Assembly (NCBI RefSeq): GCF_000147335.1
Contig: NC_014501.1
Span: forward strand, 2,416,300-2,480,299
Length of the DNA stretch: 64,000 nt
Direction: 5' to 3'
Origin: Gloeothece verrucosa PCC 7822
GTDB taxonomy: Bacteria > Cyanobacteriota > Cyanobacteriia > Cyanobacteriales > Microcystaceae
Shown: in pieces, positions 56,992 through 64,000 of the stretch
Layout of the letters: each line of letters starts with the position of its first letter
Position numbering within the stretch: position 1 is the stretch's first letter
Made by a program: the position numbers and the translations under genes
Notes under the pieces: generated by a model
What the model was told of the DNA's origin: nothing
Databases searched by the model: none
The model's input: the letters and a program-made list of their open reading frames with translations, nothing else

Positions 56992-58758
56992 TTAAGAAAA
57001 ATTTCCTAAATTATTCTTTAACCATTCTGCATCAAACTTGCGATTAGTATTAATTTCTAAAATTCTAATTCCTGTCTGCGGTAACGGATTTAATAACTGT
57101 TGAAATTCTGCCCAATTCCTAATTAAATAATACTCAATTCCATAAGTCAAACACAGAGACTTAAAATTGACTGCTTGGGGCGTAGCAAAATATTCCTCAA
57201 AATACGGCTCAAATTGAGCAATAGGTAACATTTCAAAAATTCCACCGCCGCCATTATTAATTAAAATAATCGTTAAATGTCCTCTAAATTTTGGGCGAAT
57301 TAAAAACCCATTAGTATCATGGAGCAGGGCTAAATCTCCCGTTAACATCACACTACTTTGATAATGATGAGCCATACCTAAAGCCGTTGATAAGGTTCCA
57401 TCAATCCCGTTAGCCCCTCGATTAAAATAGGGGATAATATGATAATTATTTGCCCTCCAAAAAAATTCTGCATCTCTTACCGGCATACTATTAGCAATAA
57501 AAACCGGGGTGTTTTTGGGTAGCAATTGCGACATTAACCAGACAATCTTACCTTCGATAAAAGTCTCTATAGACTTCATCGTCTTATCAATATTTTGTCT
57601 AACTTTTGTTTCTAGCTCACACCAGGATAAAAGATATTCAGAATGAGTATCAGTAGCCGCTATCTTGAGAGAATCTGTTAACTGTTCAAGAGAAGTTCGT
57701 AAATGAATAGTTTGACCGTGCAGCGCGTCTAAATTTTCTGAATGGGGGTCTATAATCCATCTTTGAGGTTGAATATTCTCTAACCAACTACGGAGTTGTT
57801 TACTGGTGGGAAGTTCCCCAATTTGAATGACAATATCTGGCGTTAATTGAGCGGCTAAAGAGGGATTGCGAAGAATTAAATCATAGGTACAAACTAAATA
57901 GGGGTTGAGAGCGGCAAAATTTCTCAGAGGAGATAACGCTTCAGCTAGAACCGGATAGTGTAAAACTTGAGAAAGACGAGCGATACTCTGACAATAGTCT
58001 TGTGGATGATAAGAATGAGCAACGCCGGCTATGATAATACCTCGTTGATAACACTGCCATTCTTCCATCAAGTTTAAAAATTGCCCAACCTGGGAGGACG
58101 CGGAAATACTACTTAGGGATAGTGCTTTTTTGCCTGTCCCAGAAGTAATAGCCGCAAAAAATCGATTAAAGTCAAACAGAGATTGAACGGTTTCCATCTC
58201 AGGACTAATCACAGGGGCTAAAGGTTCCCGAAAAGGTAAATTAAGATGCACCACCCCCGGAGTGGGAAATAGGGAGCGTTCCCAAGCATGAATGAGCGTT
58301 TGTCGCAGATAGGCAAGCATGGCTATTGCTGCATCAGGGACAGCGATTTCTGTTTGCCAGTTGGGATAGTTACCATATAATTTAAGCTGATCGATCGTCT
58401 GTCCGGCGTGGCAATGACGTAATTCAGGAGGGCGATCAGCAGTTAAAACTAATAAAGGGACATGACTTTCTTTGGCTTCGATAACCGCAGGATAAAAGTT
58501 CGCGCCGGCAGTTCCCGAGGTACAGACTAAGGCCACTGGTAAACCGGTTCTTTTAGCCATACCCAAGGCAAAAAAAGCGGCGGAACGTTCGTCTAAAATG
58601 GGAATAGCTTCTATATGCGGATGTTGAGCAAAGGCTAGAGTTAGAGGGGTTGAACGCGAACCCGGACAGATGACAGCAGTGGTTAACCCTAGATGATGTA
58701 AGGTTTCCACTAATATCGAAGCCCAAAGGGTGTTAGTGTTGCGAAAGTCAATTGGCAT
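56992..58758 (-). CDS. menD: SEPHCHC synthase MenD
   Basis: 588-aa thiamine-diphosphate enzyme joining 2-oxoglutarate to isochorismate in phylloquinone synthesis, needed for photosystem I. The N-terminal segment has VICPGSRSTPLTLAFAQHP and DERSAAFFALGMA with the ThDP-activating Glu; the cofactor motif is GDLALLHDTNG with NNGGGGIFEMLP. The ATG at 58758 lies within a heptamer repeat, so the start context is unusual; the next in-frame Met is far downstream, and MPIDFRNTNTLWA is the usual start. Confidence 0.95.
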   Translation of the reverse strand: MPIDFRNTNTLWASILVETLHHLGLTTAVICPGSRSTPLTLAFAQHPHIEAIPILDERSAAFFALGMAKRTGLPVALVCTSGTAGANFYPAVIEAKESHVPLLVLTADRPPELRHCHAGQTIDQLKLYGNYPNWQTEIAVPDAAIAMLAYLRQTLIHAWERSLFPTPGVVHLNLPFREPLAPVISPEMETVQSLFDFNRFFAAITSGTGKKALSLSSISASSQVGQFLNLMEEWQCYQRGIIIAGVAHSYHPQDYCQSIARLSQVLHYPVLAEALSPLRNFAALNPYLVCTYDLILRNPSLAAQLTPDIVIQIGELPTSKQLRSWLENIQPQRWIIDPHSENLDALHGQTIHLRTSLEQLTDSLKIAATDTHSEYLLSWCELETKVRQNIDKTMKSIETFIEGKIVWLMSQLLPKNTPVFIANSMPVRDAEFFWRANNYHIIPYFNRGANGIDGTLSTALGMAHHYQSSVMLTGDLALLHDTNGFLIRPKFRGHLTIILINNGGGGIFEMLPIAQFEPYFEEYFATPQAVNFKSLCLTYGIEYYLIRNWAEFQQLLNPLPQTGIRILEINTNRKFDAEWLKNNLGNFS

Positions 58759-58804
58759 TAGTCATTGGTCATTAGTCAGTAGTCATTAGTCATTGGTCAT
58801 TAGT
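58756..58804. repeat. Heptamer tandem repeat, CATTAGT x7
   Basis: Seven 7-bp units (CATTAGT with CATTGGT and CAGTAGT variants) cover the menD start codon and its upstream side. On the minus strand most units supply an ATG. Confidence 0.95.
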
Positions 58805-58901
58805 TAATAGTAAATCTGATTTAGTTAGTTTGAAAACGCCTGCCCCTGCATCATTGATTCAGAAAACGTCAAGGCCTCACCTTGGTGGGTGTGGGTAACA
58901 C

Positions 58902-58943
58902 AAAAAAAGGCGGCAACTGGTTTAACCTTCGTTGTGCCGCAAC
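58902..58943 (-). terminator. Terminator of the coiled-coil protein gene
   Basis: On the minus strand GCGGC / GCCGC with an inner AAC/GTT pairing is followed by CTTTTTTTG, about 28 bp after the stop. Confidence 0.75.
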
Positions 58944-58970
58944 TTTTCTAACGCCTCTGGGGTAAAAGGG

Positions 58971-59600
58971 TTATGCTGGATTTTGAATAGCTTCAATTGA
59001 CTGCTGGGCCTCCTGTAGAGCGCCTTTGACTGCCTCAATTTGAGGTCTAAGCTGATCGCCGATAGGAACGATTATATTGTCTCTGGCGGCTTCTACATCA
59101 TCGGCTAAACGGTTAATACTGTTAGCCAGGTTGTCTAAGGACAGGAGCAAATTTTGGGCGTTTTGTTGAATCTGGGAACCTAAACCGGCACCATACAATT
59201 TCTTACTGTACTTTTTCACTTTTTCAGCTAAATCATCTACCTTATCAGCGAGATTTTCGAGGGCATCTTGTCTATTTTCAATATCGTCTTCTATTTGTTT
59301 GCGAATAGCTGGTTGTGTCTCCGTTGCGGCAAGGTCAAATTGTTCTGGTAAATCGCTAATTACCTGATTTGTATCTTGCACAGCTTTCTGAAGGGAAAAT
59401 TGAGTTTTTGTTACTATTGTTTGCAAGGTACTGTCTAATTTTGGCGTTTGAGTAATGACAGTTTGGGCCAACGCATCATCTGTAAAAATCATGCCCACTA
59501 CCCAGAAAAGCCCTACTATAAACCCAGTGCGGATCGAGTTCCGCACCCCAGTTAATACTCTATTTTTTGGCAGTTTTAGCCAGTTAGTTAGACGCTTCAT
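58971..59600 (-). CDS. Exported coiled-coil protein, function unknown
   Basis: 209 aa from ATG at 59600; ATG at 59606 and TTG at 59618 are alternatives, and AAGGA at about 59614-59610 fits the 59600 start best. A signal peptide (hydrophobic GFIVGLFWVVGMIF, then DDALAQ) is followed by heptad-rich helices (LENLADKVDDLAEKVKKYSK, LLSLDNLANSINRLADDVEA). I do not recognise a family. It resembles small secreted helical proteins in general layout only. Confidence 0.75.
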   Translation of the reverse strand: MKRLTNWLKLPKNRVLTGVRNSIRTGFIVGLFWVVGMIFTDDALAQTVITQTPKLDSTLQTIVTKTQFSLQKAVQDTNQVISDLPEQFDLAATETQPAIRKQIEDDIENRQDALENLADKVDDLAEKVKKYSKKLYGAGLGSQIQQNAQNLLLSLDNLANSINRLADDVEAARDNIIVPIGDQLRPQIEAVKGALQEAQQSIEAIQNPA

Positions 59601-59745
59601 CTCCATTATCCTTGTCAATCTAGATACATCTCGTTGCTATAAAGCACTATAAATTTAGCGGAATACAGTATTATTGTCAATGCTATAGTGCCCATGAGTG
59701 ATAAATTAGGATATATTCAGATTTTGTAAGCTTAAAAACGGCTAA

Positions 59746-62424
59746 TTACTCTCCAAAAATATCCAACTGTTCAAGCATTTTTTCTCTCGATTTTTTATTT
59801 TTAATGGGATTGACTTTTTGAATTCCTTGCCGCAATCCTAAAGCAATTTTACTATGTTTTTCGATCTGAGTCATCACCTGTCTAGCCCGATCTATCACTA
59901 CAGAGGGCAATCCAGCTAACCGCCCGGCTTCTATCCCATAAGATTTATCTGCGCCGCCGGGACGCACTTGATGTAAGAAAATAATTTCATTGGGCATTTC
60001 TTTTACAGTTACTTGATAATTAGCCACATTTGATAAAATAGAAGCTAATTCATTTAACTCATGATAATGAGTCGCAAAAATTGTTCTAGCTTGAATTTCT
60101 GCCGCTAAATATTCTGCCACCGCCCAAGCAATGGATAACCCATCAAATGTAGCTGTACCTCGTCCTATTTCATCTAATAAAACTAAAGAGTTAGGCGTGG
60201 CATGATTGAGAATATTCGCCGTCTCATTCATTTCTACCATAAAGGTAGATTGTCCGGTTGCCAAATCATCCACCGCGCCCACCCGAGTAAAAATGCGATC
60301 GCAGATTCCTAAAAGGGCGGCTTTAGCAGGAACAAAACTACCGATCTGAGCCATTAATTGAATTAAACCCACCTGTCTTAAATAACAACTCTTCCCACTT
60401 GCATTAGGCCCAGTTAAAATAATTAAGTCAGGATAATCCTGATTATTTCCTTCTGATATTTTACTGGGCGGCAAACTTCCCAGATTAGTTGAATTGGGAA
60501 CAAAAAAACCCATTCCTAAAGACTGTTCAACCACAGGGTGTCTGCCGTCAGTAATTTCTATTATTCTTCCTTCGGTTATTTGAGGGCGGGAATAACTTTG
60601 ATAAACCGCTACTTCCGCTAACCCGGCTAACACATCAATAGCCGCTACAGCCTTCGCTATATTGCGAATTTCTTGGGCTTTCTCGGCTACTTTAGCTCTT
60701 AATTGCGAAAAAATTTGATATTCTAATTCATGTAGTTCATCTTTAGCCCTCTCTATTCGAGTTTCTCTTTCTTTTAATTCAGGGGTAATATAGCGTTCCT
60801 CATTGGTTAAGGTTTGTTTGCGGATATAATTCTCGGGGGCATGGTCGGCTTTAGCACGAGGTAAACTGATATAGTAACCAAAAGTTTTGTTATAGCCTAT
60901 TTTTAAATTAGAAATACCTGTGCGTTGCCTTTCGCTCACTTCTAAATTAGCTAACCACTGTTGATCTTCCTCATACAAGCGGCGCATTTCATCTAATTGA
61001 AAGTTGACCCCATCTTGAATAACCCCCCCGTCTTTAAGATGTAAGGGGGGAGTTTCTACCAAATGGGCGACCACTTCTTTTCCTAAAGCTTCTAAGTCTG
61101 GGGGAATTTTTTGTAGCGCCCTGAGATAAGGTGAATTGCCCCCTTTAGCTAAGTCGGCTAAATCAGTTAATCTAACTAAAGACTGGGCTAAAGCGAGTAA
61201 TTCTCTGGCGTTAGCGGTTCCCGCGCCCACACGTCCGGTAATACGTTCTAAATCATAAATATCTCGCAGCAGTTGCCGCAAGTCGGTACGAAGCGAAGGG
61301 TTTTCTTTTAACTCTTCAATGGTATCAAGTCGCGCTGTAATGCCTTTAATACTTAAGAGAGGTTCTGATAACCAACGGCGTAGTGCCCGTCCTCCCATTG
61401 CCGTAGCGGTGCGGTCTAATGCCCACAACAGAGAACCATAATAACTATTATCTCTTACCGTAGAAGTAATTTCTAAATTTCTCCGGGTTTGATAATCTAA
61501 AACCAGAAACTCAGTTAGGTTGTAAGTTTTGAGGGGTTGTAGGGGGACTTGATGCGCTTTTTGGGTATCCTCTATATATTCTAATAATCCGCCGGCTGCC
61601 CGAATAGCCAGAGTTAACTCTTCACATCCTAACCCCTCTAGAGACTTAAGGCGAAAAGTGGTTAACAGTCTGGGTTTAGCTTCATTGAGGGTAAAAGGTA
61701 TTTGGGACCGCAGGGAATAACAAAAACAGTCGGGTAAATAATCGGCTAAGTAATCAGATTTTTCTCCGGGTCGTAGTAGGCTATTAATATCAGGGGCATT
61801 AGTAGGAATTAAAATTTCTGACGGTTGTAGCCGCAATAATTCTAGAGTGAGGGCAGATAAATTATTAGATTGAGTGGTTAAAAATTCTCCCGTAGAAATA
61901 TCGGCATAAGCTAACCCCCAATGGTCTTTGGCAATAACAATGGCGGCGAGATAATTATTTTTGCGAGCGTGTAACATTCCCTCATCGGTTATGGTACCGG
62001 GGGTAAGCAGTTTAGTAATTTGTCTTTCTACCATGCGTCCGGCTGCTGCGGCTTCGGCGGCATCTTCCACTTGATCGCAGATAATGACAGCATAGCCTTT
62101 TTCTACCAATAATCGGCTATAACGGTCTAGGGCATGATGAGGAACACCGGTCATAGCTACTCGCCCTATTTCTTTGCCGCCATCTTTACTGGTGAGGGCT
62201 AATTCTAATTCTTGGGAGATGGTAACAGCATCTTGAAAAAAGCACTCAAAGAAGTCCCCGACTCGATACAGTAATAAGGCATTGGGATATTGTTCTTTTA
62301 CCTCTATGTAGTGCTGAGACATCGGCGTTAATTTGCTACGGTCCAGTTTACGATAGTCCGTATGAGGAGATTTTTTAGTGGCAATTTCTGTGGTGATCTC
62401 TGGGGACTCTGGAGAGGTAGTCAT
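59746..62424 (-). CDS. mutS: DNA mismatch repair protein MutS
   Basis: 892 aa from ATG at 62424 (MTTSPESPE); the frame from 62469 adds 15 residues that are less likely. The mismatch-binding Phe-x-Glu is in [11 protein letters not shown]. Domains II-IV follow, then the ATPase with Walker [16 protein letters not shown], Walker [16 protein letters not shown] and ATHYHEL. The C-terminal tail ends LEQLDIFGE. It stands alone. Confidence 0.95.
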   Translation of the reverse strand: MTTSPESPEITTEIATKKSPHTDYRKLDRSKLTPMSQHYIEVKEQYPNALLLYRVGDFFECFFQDAVTISQELELALTSKDGGKEIGRVAMTGVPHHALDRYSRLLVEKGYAVIICDQVEDAAEAAAAGRMVERQITKLLTPGTITDEGMLHARKNNYLAAIVIAKDHWGLAYADISTGEFLTTQSNNLSALTLELLRLQPSEILIPTNAPDINSLLRPGEKSDYLADYLPDCFCYSLRSQIPFTLNEAKPRLLTTFRLKSLEGLGCEELTLAIRAAGGLLEYIEDTQKAHQVPLQPLKTYNLTEFLVLDYQTRRNLEITSTVRDNSYYGSLLWALDRTATAMGGRALRRWLSEPLLSIKGITARLDTIEELKENPSLRTDLRQLLRDIYDLERITGRVGAGTANARELLALAQSLVRLTDLADLAKGGNSPYLRALQKIPPDLEALGKEVVAHLVETPPLHLKDGGVIQDGVNFQLDEMRRLYEEDQQWLANLEVSERQRTGISNLKIGYNKTFGYYISLPRAKADHAPENYIRKQTLTNEERYITPELKERETRIERAKDELHELEYQIFSQLRAKVAEKAQEIRNIAKAVAAIDVLAGLAEVAVYQSYSRPQITEGRIIEITDGRHPVVEQSLGMGFFVPNSTNLGSLPPSKISEGNNQDYPDLIILTGPNASGKSCYLRQVGLIQLMAQIGSFVPAKAALLGICDRIFTRVGAVDDLATGQSTFMVEMNETANILNHATPNSLVLLDEIGRGTATFDGLSIAWAVAEYLAAEIQARTIFATHYHELNELASILSNVANYQVTVKEMPNEIIFLHQVRPGGADKSYGIEAGRLAGLPSVVIDRARQVMTQIEKHSKIALGLRQGIQKVNPIKNKKSREKMLEQLDIFGE

Positions 62425-62836
62425 GAGTAGAATGGGAATATAACAAGCTGCTTTTGTTGAGTTTAGCACTTCGTAAGGGGGATTTATGTTAAGGCTTTGT
62501 TACGAAGCGTTTTAGGGAAATGCTATAGACTTCCATTGCCTTGACAACTTTTATATCTATAGACAGGTTTCCCAAAAATGCCAGTAGAGCAGATTTGGTG
62601 ACAGGTTAAAGGTAAGGAGTAGCTAAGTTTCTAGGGTTTGAGTAGGGTTTGGGACTAGAAAAAATGTCTGTAACTCGAAAAATTCCGAAATTGGGGTCAG
62701 GAAACGTCTCTAATTATGTAGGCAGAAAAAAAGTTAATTTTTGCTCCTTTGATCCTAGGTTGAGCTAAATCCCGCTGATTGAAGTGAGTCATCTCCTACA
62801 TATTAACCATTTGTATAACTACCTCAAGTTACAAAC
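62425..62836. other. Intergenic region between mutS and the secreted VOC-like gene
   Basis: About 410 bp between divergent genes. TTGACA occurs at 62541-62546 but without a well-placed -10. No gene or RNA is recognised. Confidence 0.5.
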
Positions 62837-63349
62837 ATGATACAAAAATTGCCAAGAGTATTTATTGGAGTGCTGTTAGCTGTTGTATTAGCTATTGGTT
62901 TGAGCGCACCAGCATACGCACAAGAAGAACTCTCAAAAACTACAATCCAAATACTAAAACCCCAAAGTTATTTATACAGGGTAAATTCTTCCTCTATAAA
63001 AGGCAAAGCAACTCCATTTTACGTTGATATCCTGGGTATGACAATCGATCAAAACATGGATACCCCCTGTACCGATGATCCTAAGCAGATTTGTTGGAGG
63101 GAGTTTTATTACCCTAATGTAGTTCAGGGGAGGATTGCAGTCTACCAAAACCCTTATGAAGGAACGGGGACAGCGAAAGGAGTAATAACAATAGTTGTTG
63201 ATAATGTAGCGGTGACTAAAAAATATTTGGAAGACAGAGCCATTCCTGTAAGTTCAATTCAAAAGCCTGGTAATGGAGTACGGTTAGCATTTTTTACTGA
63301 TCGTGATGGCAACAGTTTAGCTATTCGCGATAATAAAGGCACAAATTGA
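62837..63349 (+). CDS. Secreted protein with VOC-like C-terminus
   Basis: 170 aa. A clear signal peptide (VFIGVLLAVVLAIGLSAPAYA, cleavage before QEE). The mature part ends KKYLEDRAIPVSSIQKPGNG and FFTDRDGNSLAIRDN, the typical last strand of vicinal-oxygen-chelate (glyoxalase-fold) proteins, and has two Cys (PCTDDPKQICWREF) that could form a disulfide. Secreted VOC proteins are unusual. Function is unknown. Confidence 0.8.
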   Translation: MIQKLPRVFIGVLLAVVLAIGLSAPAYAQEELSKTTIQILKPQSYLYRVNSSSIKGKATPFYVDILGMTIDQNMDTPCTDDPKQICWREFYYPNVVQGRIAVYQNPYEGTGTAKGVITIVVDNVAVTKKYLEDRAIPVSSIQKPGNGVRLAFFTDRDGNSLAIRDNKGTN

Positions 63350-63362
63350 GCTATTCCGTATA

Positions 63363-63390
63363 AGTTTAACCGGAGCGCGTCAGTTAAACT
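63363..63390 (+). terminator. Possible terminator after the secreted VOC-like gene
   Basis: A perfect AGTTTAAC / GTTAAACT repeat with a 12-nt loop lies 14 bp after the stop. There is no T run. Confidence 0.4.
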
Positions 63391-63457
63391 CTTGATAGAT
63401 ATAGGTTCCGTGCCGCTTATACCCCCTTTAAGCTAGAAAATATGTCCAGCAAGGTTT

Positions 63458-63572
63458 TTAGCCCTTTTAGTGACTAAAGTTTGTCGCGAGTCCCGATGGG
63501 TTAACCTTTTCCTTCTAGCTTGATAGGTATAGGGAAGCCCCCTTTGAGCCACTAACATTTGTCCCCTGTCCC
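63458..63572. repeat. Two diverged direct repeats of about 38 bp
   Basis: 63458-63495 and 63535-63572 share the pattern AGCCC...ACTAA..TTTGTC....GTCCC. They lie in the 277-bp region between the two secreted-protein genes and might belong to a mobile or duplicated leader. Confidence 0.4.
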
Positions 63573-63576
63573 TTTA

Positions 63577-63595
63577 GTACGACTTTTTATCGTAC
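63577..63595. promoter_or_regulatory. Perfect hairpin GTACGA/TCGTAC upstream of the last gene
   Basis: A 6-bp inverted repeat with a 7-bp T-rich centre lies next to a TATACT -10-like word at 63599-63604. It could be an operator or a terminator for the previous gene. Confidence 0.4.
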
Positions 63596-63626
63596 ATATA
63601 TACTATTTGAATGGAGGTTATTGTCT

Positions 63627-64000
63627 ATGATTTCTGCAAAAATTCGACAGATTTTATCTGTAGTTGTCGGTACTTTCTGTCTCTTGTTAATGTTGACTGT
63701 TATGGATGTTTTTGTTCTAAATAAAGCGGAGGCTCAAGCGGCAATTGCAAATTGTCCTCAAGTCCCTGGAACATATTTACTAAATACCTATTACGGAACT
63801 GCTATTAGTTCTAATAACTTCACAGGAAAAAGAGTAATATCACTAACTTCAGACGGTCAAATTGTTGCTATTGATTCCAATCAAGGTGGTACTTACGGTG
63901 TCCCTCCGGCTGCTCAAGGATTTCCTAATAATCGTTTTACAAGCGGACGAGGTGTTTGGGAATGTGGTGCAAATGATAATTGGGTCGAAGCCACAACGTT
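63627..64000 (+). CDS. Secreted hypothetical protein (3' end outside window)
   Basis: Reading from ATG at 63627 gives an open frame of 124 codons to the window edge. GGAGG at 63613-63617 is 9 bases before the ATG. The N-terminus is a signal peptide (VVVGTFCLLLMLTVMDVFVL, then KAEAQA cleavage). The mature part (NCPQVPGTYLLNTYYGTAI, VISLTSDGQIVAIDSNQGG, RGVWECGANDNW) has two Cys and looks like a small beta-rich domain. I do not recognise the family. Confidence 0.8.
   Translation, partial: MISAKIRQILSVVVGTFCLLLMLTVMDVFVLNKAEAQAAIANCPQVPGTYLLNTYYGTAISSNNFTGKRVISLTSDGQIVAIDSNQGGTYGVPPAAQGFPNNRFTSGRGVWECGANDNWVEATT

Noticed and set aside
62541..62569. Sigma-70 promoter from TTGACA at 62541
   Set aside because: No acceptable -10 word at 16-18 bp spacing.
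1..64000. tRNA, rRNA, riboswitch and CRISPR signals
   Set aside because: I looked for T-arm words (GTTCRANTC) with acceptor stems in the gaps, and for known riboswitch cores, and found none convincing; a covariance-model scan would be needed to exclude them.

Overview
The window reads as chromosomal DNA of a unicellular, fermentation-capable cyanobacterium of the Cyanothece/Gloeothece kind. This is an inference from content: psbM, carotenoid isomerase crtH, phylloquinone menD, digalactolipid synthase dgdA, two group-2 sigma factors, a pyruvate formate-lyase operon, and at least 13 copies of the octamer GCGATCGC (HIP1), far more than chance for moderately AT-rich DNA. The species is not determined. 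I saw no rRNA, tRNA or CRISPR array.

Layout. 1-13 kb: the 3' end of an HtrA-type protease, crtH, a decayed antisense gene remnant, a GAF histidine kinase, an ABC1/UbiB kinase, an orphan m5C methyltransferase only 9 bp from a divergent LD-carboxypeptidase, a TPR lipoprotein, a type II NADH dehydrogenase, and a receiver-GGDEF protein that has lost its key residues in both domains. 13-19 kb, all minus strand: a two-gene unit of an AAA-type ATPase and a protein with 46-residue TPR repeats, then a PilB/GspE-like protein whose Walker A lysine is replaced. 19.5-29 kb: a 5'-nucleotidase family protein, glutaminase plus macrodomain protein, universal stress protein, psbM (35 codons), a 2Fe-2S ferredoxin, and a tolC-ggt-lpxD run. 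29-30.3 kb: a TnpB-only IS605-type element placed just upstream of lpxD.

30.7-43 kb: a WD40/J-domain fusion, a DUF2157/GDYXXLXY membrane pair, pflB-pflA with an unusual leader, an internally deleted Uma2 mini-gene, a methyltransferase, deoC, recO and an MFS transporter. 42.5-46 kb: dgdA-ktrB-ktrA, joining DGDG synthesis with Ktr potassium uptake. 46-54 kb: cysC, two sigma factors, aat, rpsN and ilvD. 54-64 kb: an orphan DUF4157 (eCIS-core) protein, a 12-repeat TPR protein, menD, mutS and two secreted small proteins, the last cut by the window edge.

The most unusual content is the set of apparent pseudoenzymes (PilB-like ATPase, receiver-GGDEF), the AAA/TPR pair whose TPR gene seems shortened by one nonsense change, and a pflB leader in which a hairpin may bring a distant ribosome binding site next to the start codon. 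Heptamer tandem repeats sit at several gene borders.
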